64,000 nucleotides of DNA from Tanypteryx hageni (taxonomy: Eukaryota > Arthropoda > Insecta > Odonata > Petaluridae), in NCBI GenBank assembly GCA_028673005.1, contig CM054116.1, positions 24,963,840 to 25,027,839 of the forward strand. Direction: 5' to 3'. Within the stretch, counting starts at the first letter, position 1. Each line of letters starts with the position of its first letter. The notes beneath the pieces were generated by a model. It made no database searches. It had not been told where the DNA came from and worked only from the letters and a program-made list of their open reading frames with translations. The position numbers were made by a program, and so were the translations under genes. Shown here one piece after another: positions 32,778 through 43,786 of this stretch.

Positions 32778-33632
32778 TGGGAAAAACGGAAATCGCTGCG
32801 GAGGTGAAACTTTTAGAATTAAAAGAATATTTGTAATGATGAAATGTCTGTCTGAAAAATGAATGTTTTTCAAGGTGAGATGAAATGCTTGCAGTATGCA
32901 AGCACCAACTACTAGTATGTTATATCCTCCTCCTCTGTAAGAGTCGTCGATATATAATGATAACAGGAGGATACTAATGTTTAGGCACTTCCAGATGTGC
33001 TGGAGATTCGAAATTTTTTTCTTAGTTAGGATTTTGTGCAAAATCGACTGGAAAAAACGAAAATCATGAAAATGTGCAACAGTGCGGCCGATAAAAATTC
33101 GCAATTGTTTAAACAAATTTTCAAAGTTTATGTATTTCCGCATGTGCTACGGAGTTGAATTTTTTTTAAGTAGAATTCTTAAAAAAACAAAATAGGGATT
33201 ATACAAATTTTGATATTTAAATTTGTTTGGTAGTTAAAAATTCTTAAAATTTAAACAAATAGATAACTGTTTAGACATTACGGGATGAGCTATGGAGCTG
33301 AAATTTTCAAGTTATGTACAAAGCAGTGAACTAGCACAAAAAAGCATTTCAATTTTACCATATATGAATTGCGGCGGCCGTTAAAAATTATTTAAATTTA
33401 AACAATTAGAAAAATATTATTTTACTTCTAGAAGTGCTACAACTTTAAAATTTGGCTGAAATGTATATATAATGAAGATAATGTAAAATTTTTAAATTTG
33501 CAATATTTGGGGATTGTTTTAAACTATTATATTTACATGTGGGAAAAACGAAAATCGCTGCGGAGGTGAAATCTTTAGAATTAAAAGACTATTTGTAATG
33601 ATGTAAGGTCTGTCTGAAAAATGAATGTTTTT
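32778..33632. repeat. Dispersed repeat units flanking the palindrome, right
   Basis: Unit C (GGGAAAAACGGAAATCGCTG ... CTTGCAGTATGCAAGCACCA) leads into a hinge TATATCCTCCTCCTCTGTAA and GAGTCGTCGATATATAATGA. This is followed by a reverse unit A up to about 33535 and a truncated unit C that stops at about 33632, where the hAT coding sequence begins. The short frames in it are repeat artefacts. Confidence 0.75.
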
Positions 33633-35641
33633 TCAAAAACTGAGTACATGAGACATTTCTCTGTTTCACAATACGATTCAGTAGAATGGTTAACTGGAGG
33701 TGAAGTGCTGTCAAGACTTTTTTGTTGGCCTTGTTTATTATTCTCCAAAGAGAAAGGTGTTTGGAATAAGCACGGGTATTCCGATCTTAATCATTAGGCT
33801 GCAGCAATGCAAAAACATGAGCGCTCCCAGCCACATGTTCAGTCATTTTTAAATCTTAAGATGTTTGGAAAACAAAGAATTGACACTCGCATTGACAGAC
33901 AATGAAAAATTGAAATTAGTCGTCATAATGAACAAGTAAAGAAAAATAGAGACGTTTAAAAAAGATTAATTGATGCTGTATGTAATTTGGCTAAGCAAAA
34001 GCTTCCTTTGAGAGGTCATGATGAGTCTGAAGGTTCAGCCAACCGAAGGAATTATATAGAATTTTTAAATGTGCTCCGTGAATATGATCCTCTTTTAGAC
34101 AGTCATTTAAAGGCATCGACTGTATTTCGAGGAACTTCTCCCACAGTACAAAATGATATCATTAACGCTGTATCTGATGTGGTTAAAGATGCTATAAAGA
34201 AAGAAATTTCTTCCGCTACATTTGTGGCCATTCTTCTGGATGAAACTTCTGATGTCATGTCGAAATCGCAGCTATCAACTGTTTTCCGTTTTGTCCATAA
34301 TGGGCAAACACACGAAAGGTTTATCGGATTTACAGACGTAAGTGATGATAGAACGTCTAGAGGTCTTTTTAAACAAGTTGTAAACAGAGTTGAGGAATTT
34401 AATATTAAGGACAAGTTGGTCGGCCAAACTTATGATGGTGCCTGTGTAATGAGTGGACATATTAATGGGTTGCAGAGTAAAGTTATCGAGGCCTATCCTT
34501 TAGCAATATTTACGCATTGCTACGCTCACGTTTTGAACTTAGTTCTGAAGCAAAGCCTCTTGAATATCAAGGAATGTAGATTGTTTTTCCAAACTATCAG
34601 TGGATTGGCAGCATATTTTTATAAATCATAGAAAAGAGTAAATGCTTTGCAAGATGTTGTTGCTAAAAAATTACCCTCCGTCGCACCAACCAGATGGAAT
34701 TTTACTTCCCGTTTATCAAACACAGTAAAACGCCACAGAAGTCAACTTATTGCATTTTTTGAACACATTGTGGAGAATTCTGGGGATTGGGACGTGGATG
34801 CTGTAATCAAAGCTCGTGGTTTTTTGTATTTCTTGCAAGATTTTCAAACAATTTTTTTGCTAGAAATTTTTTCTGTTCTGTTTGGCTATACTGATGTTTT
34901 GAATAATATATTGCAAACATCATCTTATGACAAATTGTACTGTTGTAAAAAAGTGCATGATACTATGAAACAGCTTAGGAATGACAAGGATTTGATGATA
35001 TTTGGGTTTCTGCAAAGGAAAAGCATACGGTTGAGTCGTCGAAGCCTAAAAGACGAAAAGGATCTATAGAAGAGGAGAAGAGCGCGTGCCTTCGATTATA
35101 CCAGAGAATAGTCGACTGCATGTGCCTGGAGATGGAAGAAAGATACTCTTCACTTTCGAAACTTGAGTTTTTTCAACTCCTTTGTAGCGAAAGATATGAT
35201 CAGTATGCGAAAACTTTTCCTGATGGTAATCTAAAAAAATTAAAGGATTTCTACGGACCGGTTTTTGACTACGTTCGCCTAAAAAATGAACTAAAAGTGC
35301 TCTTTTCTTCTGATGAATTTGCGAGGAAACCAGTGCATCACCTATTAAAATTCATGCAAGAAAATCAGCTTCAGGTTGCATTCAAGGAGATTTATAAATT
35401 AGCGGAACTTATCATGACGATTCCGAGTTCTACTGCTACAGTCGAGCGTTCTTTTTCGGCTACGAAGAGAATACATACGTGTTATAGAGGAACACAAACG
35501 CAGGAAAGGTTATGCGGCCTAAGTTCACTCGCCATTGAAAAGACATTGCTGGCGGAAATGAAGAAAAGGCCTTCATTTTATGATGATGTGCTAACAAAAT
35601 TCCTAAGGCAAAACAGGAGATTGGAACTGGTGTATAAATAA
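33633..35641 (+). pseudogene. hAT transposase (TTF/ZMYM1-like), few frame breaks
   Basis: It starts within the TTF zinc-finger region (VLSRLFCWPCLLFSKEKGVW) right at the border with the repeat array, so the N-terminus is missing. Then follow KLPLRGHDESEGSANRRNYI, the DUF4371 block ATFVAILLDETSDVMSKSQL (first catalytic Asp region), LVGQTYDGACVMSG and CYAHVLNLVLKQSLL, with a stop near 34630. It resumes as LPSVAPTRWNFTSRLS, and after a break near 35070 the C-terminal dimerisation domain reads LIMTIPSSTATVERSFSATK, ending RRLELVYK at 35641. A few stops separate otherwise well-kept pieces. It is a different subfamily from the copies at 9629 and 55009. Confidence 0.88.
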
Positions 35642-36724
35642 GTAAGTAAAATGAGTTTTTTAAGCCTTTCTTTGATTCAATCGGGAAAATAATATTTTCC
35701 CAAGTGACTACTTTTTCAGATTTCTGTGCGTATTATATTGTTGTACATATTTAAAAATCGTAACAAAATACAGATAATTCGTACCTCACTCTAGTATCTT
35801 CTCACAACGAAGCGTTAACCATTCTCACATAAACGGCGCGCGTGATGCATAGCTCAAGTCTATTTGACGGGGAACCCTTGTGTTGTCCATAATTATGGAT
35901 TGTATAGTTAAAATCATATCAGTTAGTAAATTAAAGTATTCAAAATTATTCTAAGATTAATTGCATTAGACCAATTAAGAAGAGCGCTGCTGCGCTATGC
36001 TCTCTTGAAACTTTCACACGCCGATAAAAATGCAATCGTACGTTCAAATTAACACGTGAATTTTGTAGCGCGGGTTGCATAACCCCCCCTCCCCAATAAA
36101 AGCACACGTGCCAAATTCCCGGGGTCACGGCATGATGCTGGAATATGGCTGCAAAGTCCAGCAAGGGCTATAATGGAGCTGTGGCATGGCAGGGGAGAGA
36201 GGTTAACCTGGCTTCTGGGTAGGCAGTTGCAACACCTTTAAAGGACTATAAATTTATTCCTTCTATTACTGTCACCACCCCTCAGAATTCTAAAATTTAA
36301 TAAACCTACCTATTTAGTGGTTGTCATTTATTGCTGCTTAATTTACTATATCCATGGTGGGAGGAGTGAGGCCTTAAGGGAAAGGTTATAGGTTCATACT
36401 TTTATACCATGCATTCTACCTTAATTGATCCATTTTCTATGGAATTTTCAATTTGGGTATTTTGGATAAGCTCTCCATGATCACTGCTTTCACAAAAAAG
36501 ATGTGCACTAAAAATGTTATATATATAAGGTTGGAAATTGATGGTATATGTATATGCTAGGGTGTTTGTTGAAGTAACTGAGTACATTCATTAAAAAGTA
36601 ATATATAATTAGGTGAACAAATGAAGAGTCCCTAGTTTTGTACTTGAAATAATTTTTGGGTGAACGTTAGACATTTATTAATGACTATGAAACTGTTAGT
36701 CATGTTGAGACCTTTACTTTATTT
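35642..36724. other. Non-coding stretch between hAT and Harbinger relics
   Basis: AT-rich with a C-rich run near 36079-36095. No protein domain and no terminal repeat pair recognised; it probably contains the 3' end of the hAT and the degraded 5' part of the Harbinger element. Confidence 0.4.
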
Positions 36725-37128
36725 ATAAAGGTGATTCTGGTTATCCCATTGAGCCATGGATTCTGACGCCACTACCACATGCAGAGCCAAGAACACCTGA
36801 GTACAGGTACACGCTGGCTCACTCAAAGGCATGGTCAGTGATAGAAAGGGTTTTTGGTGTGCTGAAGGCTACGTGGAGATGCCTTTCCCGCCAAAGGGTA
36901 CTTCTCTATGAGCCTAGGAGAGCAGGGCAAATTGTAACAGCTTGTGCCGTGCTACACAATATGCGGCTCAAGTATCGCCTAGCGGAGGTGGATGAAATAG
37001 GGGATGAAGATCCAGCCTTCAATGTGATGAACACAGAAGAACCCCTTGAAGGCCGAGCTCGCCTTGCTGAAGGCCAACGTGTGAGGAGGGCAGTAATTGC
37101 TGAGCATTTCACTATTAGGAATTATTAA
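36725..37128 (+). pseudogene. PIF/Harbinger DDE transposase, C-terminal part
   Basis: It reads KGDSGYPIEPWILTPLPHAE (the second-Asp block), then SKAWSVIERVFGVLKATWRC (the third-acidic-residue region with the IERxFGxLKxRWRCL signature), ACAVLHNMRLKYRL, and a stop at 37128. These are hallmarks of HARBI1-like nucleases. The N-terminal half is absent. It is distinct from the 687-1222 copy and faces a Myb-like gene on the other strand, so the two genes are convergent. Confidence 0.85.
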
Positions 37129-37262
37129 TCTAAATTTTAAAATAATAAAAATTAGACTTTACACGGGCAGCTAAAAAAACCGCCAGTACTCAACTGTTGT
37201 ACACACACACATATATATATATAACTGAATGAAGAATGTTATGGACTGATATTTGAGCTCTT

Positions 37263-37680
37263 GATTGTGAAAGTGCCTTAAATGCTTCATTTGAGACAGT
37301 GGAAATGTAATGCTGACATTTGATACAAATGATTACTGAACAGTAATCAAGAAAAAATATAACTAAACAGGTACGTACATGATCTTCTGGAAGTGTGTCA
37401 TTGTGGCACACTCCCTGAGTAGATTCTTTGCCCATTACTCCCAGAACCTTCTCTTCCCAGGCAGAGAGAACGATTGTGAAAGTGCCTTAAATGCTTCATT
37501 TGAGACAGTGGAAATGTAATGCTGACATTTGATACAAATGATTACTGAACAGTAATCAAGAAAAAATATAACTAAACAGGTACGTACATGATCTTCTGGA
37601 AGTGTGTCATTGTGGCACACTCCCTGAGTAGATTCTTTGCCCATTACTCCCAGAACCTTCTCTTCCCAGGCAGAGAGAAC
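37263..37680. repeat. Perfect-looking tandem duplication, 2 x 209 bp
   Basis: 37263-37471 and 37472-37680 both begin GATTGTGAAAGTGCCTTAAA and end TTCCCAGGCAGAGAGAAC. I found no difference by reading. The duplicated segment contains the 3' part of the second exon of the Myb-like gene together with its splice donor, so the duplication probably arose after insertion and would have added a second exon copy. Confidence 0.9.
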
Positions 37681-38020
37681 AGGGACAGTGACAGTATTCC
37701 CTGTCCTAAGCCGTGCAGCTTTGATGGTCCCCACCTTCGCCCTTACACGGCTTTTTGTGTCAGTCCAAGCCTATATGATAGCAAAAATTATCTTTTACAT
37801 TTAATATCATATATGATAAATTTGATGATGATTAATTAATGATACACCATACCTTTTGCCAATGACCAACGTCTTTGGGAGGCCCGATTTTGTTTGCCTC
37901 CTCGGCAAATTTCTCCCACATTCGCGTCAAAGCTACCTTCCCATTGGGCCCACATAGTTTCCCTCTTGCAAAATCTTGATTTAGCATCATGTATTCTGCT
38001 AAATATTCTTTTTGCACCAT
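37588..38020 (-). pseudogene. Myb/SANT-like DNA-binding protein of the Harbinger element
   Basis: Exon A (38020-37853) reads KEYLAEYMMLNQDFARGKLC, MWEKFAEEANKIGPPKDVGH and WQK before a GTATGG donor. Exon B (37770-37588) follows after ATATAG and reads WTDTKSRVRAKVGTIKAARL, TGNTVTVPVLSAWEEKVLGV, MGKES and then EDH at a GTACGT donor. This is the regulatory trihelix-like protein that accompanies many Harbinger transposases and brings the transposase to the element ends. The N-terminus and last exon are not certain. Part of exon B is duplicated in the 209-bp tandem repeat. Confidence 0.72.
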
Positions 38021-38744
38021 TGAAATTTTGGCGCTGCGACTCCTATTAGTTGTAGTGAATAATAATTAATGAATTAAAACTAAATCAACCCTCAGAATTA
38101 AATAAACAATACTATTAACTTACTGTTTCAAATATTGGGAGATATAAAATAGAAATGTTAACAATAAATGCTTAAATTTTAATAGCGAATGTTTTTTTAT
38201 CATATTCCGCCGGTGTAACTTGAATGAAAACAAATTTTAGAACATATTACAACTATTAGTACGAAATCTTTAATTAGGTAAAAATTGTTTGAAAACAGAT
38301 AAACTAATAGATTTACGTCACATACTCCCGTTTCGTACCGACATTTTATATTCAAGAGACAAACTTTCGCAATCCACGAACATCATTTATGATGCATATT
38401 TATTGATTCCGTAATTACAAAATGACATATTCCTTTAACAGTTAAAAAATATAAGTAATGTTACTTACCGGGCGAATTTCTTCTCTTCCATTTTTCAATT
38501 TTCCAATATTCCGAATTTCCAATATTCCGCGCTTTCTCTCTTCCTTTACTAAAGTAAACAAACTTCGCTTAGGCTCATTCAAATGTTTCCAAGATTTTCA
38601 TTGGTCGAAAATCCTAGCCTCTCACACAGGCGCCGAGGTATGATTTTCCGATAGCGATACCTCTAAACCTCCCATTGTAACGCGCGTCGCTATATAACGC
38701 GAGATCCGTGATCGCAAACTAAGCGCTACAAGAGGAGATTCGCG
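38021..38744. other. Non-coding, possible Harbinger end
   Basis: No gene. 38470-38560 is rich in TTCCAATATTCCGAATTTCC-like repeats. 38670-38745 is GC-richer and adjoins the Gypsy remnant. No inverted-repeat pair could be assigned. Confidence 0.35.
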
Positions 38745-39860
38745 TTACCTTATGTGCCACTCTCCACAGACCTTGCTCCGTGTCGCCGTGCGCAAACGGT
38801 AAAGCGACCTTCCAATCTTCTTCTCCACAATAAAAGGGCCCACGTACTTAGGCTCCAACTTAGCAGCGGTAAATTCCCCCGCGCTTGACTGCGGGTGATT
38901 TCTGAGCCATACTAATGTATTTTCTGGAAGAGTAAGCTCTCGGCGGCGCAGGTTATAGTATCGGGCCTGACGTGCCGAGGCTCGCGTTTGGGCCTCCTTC
39001 GCTCTTTTGTACATTTTCGCAAGAGCAACTTGCAATCTGGTCACATAATTCTTAGGCTCAAACTCTAAATTATTTCCCAAATTCGTTGCCCTATACAAAT
39101 CCGCGGGTTTTCTAAGCTCCCTTCCGAGATTAAGTGCGGCCGGAGTGGACCCAGTGGTTTCCGACTCTGCCGTATGCAAAGCGAGCATCAAATCCGACAG
39201 ATTTTCATCCCACGTTCGCTGCGCGTTCTCACAATAAATGGAAAGCATGGTTTTTAACGTACGGTTCGTTCTCTCACAGGGGTTTGCTTGCGGAAAGTAT
39301 GGAGCCGTGTGACCTAACTTAACCCCATACAATTTGCAAACGCTTCCTAAAAGCCTACTCACATACTGTGGCCCATTGTCCGATAGCATTACCTCCGGAC
39401 AGCCCCACTGGTTTATTACGTGCGTGCGGAAACACTGGGCTACGTTTTCGCCTTAACTGCTCGTAGAGGGATTGCTATGGGCCACCGAGTACACACATCC
39501 AGAAATACCAATACATAGCGGTTGCCACTTAAGGACCGCGGAAGGGGGCCTATTATATCCGACGCCATAACTGTCCATGGAGTCGTCATTTTGGGTGGTT
39601 CCATTAAACCCGCGGGCCGGGATTGTTCCGTTTTGAATCGTTGACAGACACGACAACGGCGCACGAAACTTCTAACATCCTTTCTCATACCTGGCCAATA
39701 ATATAATGTTTGAACGACTCCACGGCGTTTCCCGAGCAACTACAACCTTGTGCAACCTTCTCCATTTTTCCACACCGGTGGCAAAACTTCGCCTTAGGTT
39801 TTCCACACCGGCGAAAGAAATGACCGGGATCTCCACAATTTCAACACCCGTTATGGGCAA
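38745..39860 (-). pseudogene. Ty3/Gypsy LTR-retrotransposon remnant: gag zinc knuckle next to integrase
   Basis: Read leftward from 39860. A CCHC zinc knuckle of gag type (NCGDPGHFFRRC, with its first conserved position hit by a stop) and a Cys/His-rich tail come first. The integrase follows directly: the zinc-binding end (YYWPGMRKDV, CRVCQRFKT) and the catalytic core (DIIGPLP, then ALHTAESETTGSTPAALNLG). The C-terminal part contains LEPKYVGPFIVEKKIG. A frameshift lies between 39440 and 39431. Protease, reverse transcriptase and RNase H are missing, so the middle of pol was deleted. No LTRs recognised. A relic only; integrases of this kind insert element DNA into chromosomes. Confidence 0.85.
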
Positions 39861-40690
39861 CTCCCTCGGGGTTGTCGGACACTGGGGCTAGTTCACGATG
39901 GCAAAAGAAAAGTTCCTTCAATATTATACAAGCCGTGGTCGTATTTTTCAATTTTATGTGAAGCTAATGTTAGCCAATGCTTTTCTGATTTTCCGCACGA
40001 ATTGCTTTTAAATTATGGCCGTTGGGCTATAAAATAAGGAACACATTTTTATAAATGGTTTACCATATTATTTCTGACTGACCGAAGGGGATAATAAAGA
40101 ATACAAGCATGTAGTAAGCAGTTTTCAATTAAAACGTCAAAAAATTACGAATATTAATTTTTCATAAATTATCTTTAGGAACGTACAAAGAGGCCAATTC
40201 CAATATTTATGGAGAAATTATAGCATTAAACGATTCCAAACGCCACTATTACACGCTTAATAAATTTAAAACCAAATTACGAAAAAGGCCGAAATTATAT
40301 GAAAAGTGCTATTGCGTAGATTCGAAGGAAAATCATCGCCGCAAGAAAAGCATATAGGTAACTCGCAACAGTTATTTAACGTAAACGTCGCGACAGGAAA
40401 CATGTATGTGCAGTAAAACTTAAATTTTATTCAATATGAGGACCAAAACTTTCAGTACTTAGCGTTAACTACGACGATTCGTGTACTCAACAAAGTGGTC
40501 GAAATTACTCTCCCGTTGCGATGAAATTCATTCATTCGCATTGTTTAAACATTCCGTGAAAGGCTAAAAAAAACTATATTAGACTTGGCTAGGTTTAAAC
40601 CCTCACCGAAAATAAATGCAAGAAAATTATGCGCTTACCTTAACTCCATGAGCAGCACACACTTGCCCTCCGATGTTAACTGGTAGGACC
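39861..40690. other. Non-coding stretch
   Basis: AT-rich DNA with no recognised domain or repeat pair. It may include degraded 5' gag/LTR sequence of the Gypsy relic. Its last 8 bases (40683-40690, GTAGGACC) are the target duplication of the next element. Confidence 0.35.
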
Positions 40691-42163
40691 CATGCGCGGA
40701 TCCAAGGGGGGAGGGGGGGATCGCCCCCCCCCCCCTTAGGTACTCTCTGGGACAAGAGAAAAAGCAGGCTGCCAGGTGGTGGGATGGTTTTTTCAGTAGG
40801 CTTAGGCTATTGAATAGATTCTTCTTCGAAATTTCCCATGCTTCTTGTCTTTATGTCTTATGTCGACGTATTGTTCTAGCAAAAAGGGCCTGTTGGAGAT
40901 AGTGTCACCCTGGGCGGTGCTGAAACTTGCTAATTGGGGTGGTGGGGAGGAGAATGGCATTCCCAGGATTTTCAACGAATGGCGAGTGGAGGGGAAGGAA
41001 CCTAACCTTCGAATGCGCTCAATGTGCGCACTCCGGTCGCCTAGCCTTTTGGAGAGCCCTCGCACCGGGTGCAGTAAAGATAATATCATATGAATCCTCT
41101 CTCTTTCGAACCGCGAGTAGGGGCGATGGCCATGTCAACGACCTACGCTATCGGCTAGGTGCCGGTAAAAGGATGAAACAAAGCCATCGGTTTTTGCCTT
41201 GGTTCTCCTTCCACCCTCATTCACTGGTGTCGGTTCGTTTTGTTCTTACGAATGGCTATAATTTGAGAAGCTTTTTAGATGTCTCTTCTTGGGTTTACCC
41301 AAAAGAACTACAATGATATTTCTAAATACACATTTTGGAATTTACCCCCCCCCCCCCGTTTGCTTAGGGTGCTTCCCCACTTCTGAGCTCTTCCATCTCC
41401 CAAAATCCTTTACAAAGGACCTTTCTCTATCTTGGGTTTTCCCGTCATTGTTTTCAAGAGCTTACGAGCGTTTTAAGATCATTCAGTGATTCGCTAGCGC
41501 GTGTGTGATAGTTTGCCGGAGAAGTGCTATAAGTTGCAAGTGTCGCAGAAGTATATAGTCGGTACAGACAATCAGGTTTTGCGTTTTATCGTGTCCCACA
41601 ATTTAGCATTACATCAGCAGTTCTACAAGTATTCGAAATACTATCACTTCAAGAGTGATTATTACTTCTTTGCGGAACAGAATGAGTGAAGAAAGACTTG
41701 TGGGTTTGGCGTTACTCCATATACATCAAGATATTCATCTTGACCCGGAAGAGATTTTAGATCGTTTTGCTAATTCTGGCAATCGACAACTTGATTTTTA
41801 TTGTGATTTTTAAAATAAAATGTTAAGAAGTGCTATACAAAGTTAATAAAATGTCACAGATACCCGATTTAAATATTTTTTTTCTTATTTACATTATGCG
41901 AAACAAGCTTTATACATGAATTTCGCAAAATATGGATTATTATAAGGGAGGTCAATGTATGCGTGGTTTTCAAAATATATTTCACCTAAAATAGGGTTTA
42001 TGATAGAAAATATACTATACTATTATTTCTTGTGATAATCTCTTTAAAAAGTCCTGAATATAATTTTGACGAATATAGGGAGATTTGAAAACTTTCCTAT
42101 TTACGAGGAAAATATTACTTAATCGCCCAACCCCCCCTTGGGAGGTTTCTAGATCCGCCCTTG
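40691..42163. mobile_element. Non-autonomous hAT element, 1,473 bp, TSD GTAGGACC
   Basis: The left end is CATGCGCGGATCCAAGG. The right end, complemented, is CAAGGGCGGATCTAGAAACC. GTAGGACC flanks both sides (40683-40690 and 42164-42171). G/C homopolymer runs lie just inside each end, as in the 262-bp element at 45999. The inner 1.3 kb has no recognised transposase; the frames at 40802-41316 and 41501-41689 carry no known domain. Confidence 0.8.
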
Positions 42164-42171
42164 GTAGGACC

Positions 42172-43174
42172 CCTAGGGCGAACTGAACGACTGGCGTTAC
42201 TATCACCGTGTGAGGTGCTCCGACTATTGTAAAACCGCATGTTTTAAAATCATTGCAAAAAATTTTCATATTTCCCTAATTTTCGATTTCGTTAAACATA
42301 CAATGAAGCAAATTATTTTTAATTTCAACTGATTTTAACATATCATAATTCAATAATGTTAAAGTTTTGGCGGGAAAATCCTTGTTTTGATATTGCAATT
42401 GTATGAAAAAGTTTTGAGTCAGTATTTCAATAAAATAGTTATTGCAATATTACGGGGGAAATGGTTTCATGGAGAAAATTGTAAAAAATACTGGCGAATA
42501 GTTAATATATCAAGTACCATAAATTATATATTTGTATGCTCTATATATTATTTCGAGTTATGAAATCAACGCAAAGTTCGTGACAAGTAGGTAAACCTTA
42601 ACGTTGCTAATAGCCAGAAATTAAAATTTCTCCTTGAAGAATTGTCCCCTTCTGCCCTGAGCTATCCTTTCGCTGTTTTATATTATTGGCATTTTTCTGT
42701 CTGTATAGACAATACTCGTTCGGTCATTGATAATTATGCAAAAGGAATTTAGTATAAACTAAAACATAGTTGCTTCTATATATTTTTATAATACATCTAT
42801 TAATCTGCTTTCCGAATAATTCCCTGCAAGAGCCAAAAATAATATTTTATGGTCTTGATTCGTGCAATCTTTTTACGTGATGGGGCGCATTCGTCGATGC
42901 GCTTGGGCCGTATTAGAAGTTGTGATTGCCTAGGCCCTAGGTGGACCGGGTGAGAGGAACTTACTCGAGGGAAACTAACGTGTTTGGACATACCCTCCTA
43001 TTTATTACGGATACTGGCGCGATCATAGTGTTGTTGGCCAAGAATGGGAATTTATGTGTCGAAATTTGAATGTTAATTTTATTTCTACCATCTAGGTTAC
43101 AGTGCTCTATTATTGCAGTAGTCGAGGAGATTGAAAAATGGTTTGGCACTGGCTGAAGAGAATCTTTGAGCATT
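42172..43174. other. Non-coding stretch
   Basis: AT-rich, no gene recognised. A GC-richer patch at 42880-42960 (CCTAGGCCCTAGGTGGACCG) precedes the next repeat. Nothing else seen. Confidence 0.35.
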
Positions 43175-43786
43175 AAACTATTATTTTTACATGTGGGAAA
43201 AACGGAAATCGCTGCGGAGGTGAAATCTTTAGAATTAAAAATATATGTGTAATGATGAAATATGAATAATGAATATTTTTTTATCTTGAGATGAAATGCT
43301 TGCAGTATGCAAGCACCAACTACTAGTATCATTCTATATAGACGTTCCTTACAGAGGAGGAGGAGGATATAACATACTAGTAGTTGGTGCTTGCATACTG
43401 CAAGCATTTCATCTCACATTAAAAGAACATTCATTTTTCAGACAGAAATTTCAACATTACAAATAGTCTTTTAATTCTACAGATTTCATTTCTGCAGCGA
43501 TTTTCGTTTTTCCCACATGTAAGAATAATAGTTTAAAACAATCTCCAAATGTCGCAATTTTAAAAATTTTACACTTTCTTCATTATAAGGTTCTAATGCT
43601 ACACATTTTAGCCAAATTTTAAAGTTGTAGCACTCCTAGAAGTAAAATAATATTTTTGTAATTGTTTAAAATTAAATAATTTTTAACGGCCGCCGCATAT
43701 CATATGTGGTAAAATTGAAATGTTTATTTATGCAAATTTACTACTCTGTAAGTAATTTGAAAATTTCAGCTTCCTAACTCATCCCA
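43175..43786. repeat. Dispersed repeat: smaller imperfect palindrome (unit C arms) plus unit A
   Basis: 43187-43329 (ACATGTGGGAAAAACGGAAA ... GCAAGCACCAACTACTAGTA) is inverted at 43377-43523 (TACTAGTAGTTGGTGCTTGC ... TTTTTCCCACATGT) around a hinge with GAGGAGGAGGATATAACATA. Unlike the 28-32 kb palindrome the arms differ at many positions. A forward unit A follows (43524-43786) and stops abruptly at CTAACTCATCC, where GC-rich retrotransposon sequence begins. Confidence 0.78.

Noticed and set aside
28725..33600. A CRISPR-like array
   Set aside because: Repeat units are long (hundreds of bp), AT-rich and inverted; there are no short regular spacers, and the window is eukaryotic.
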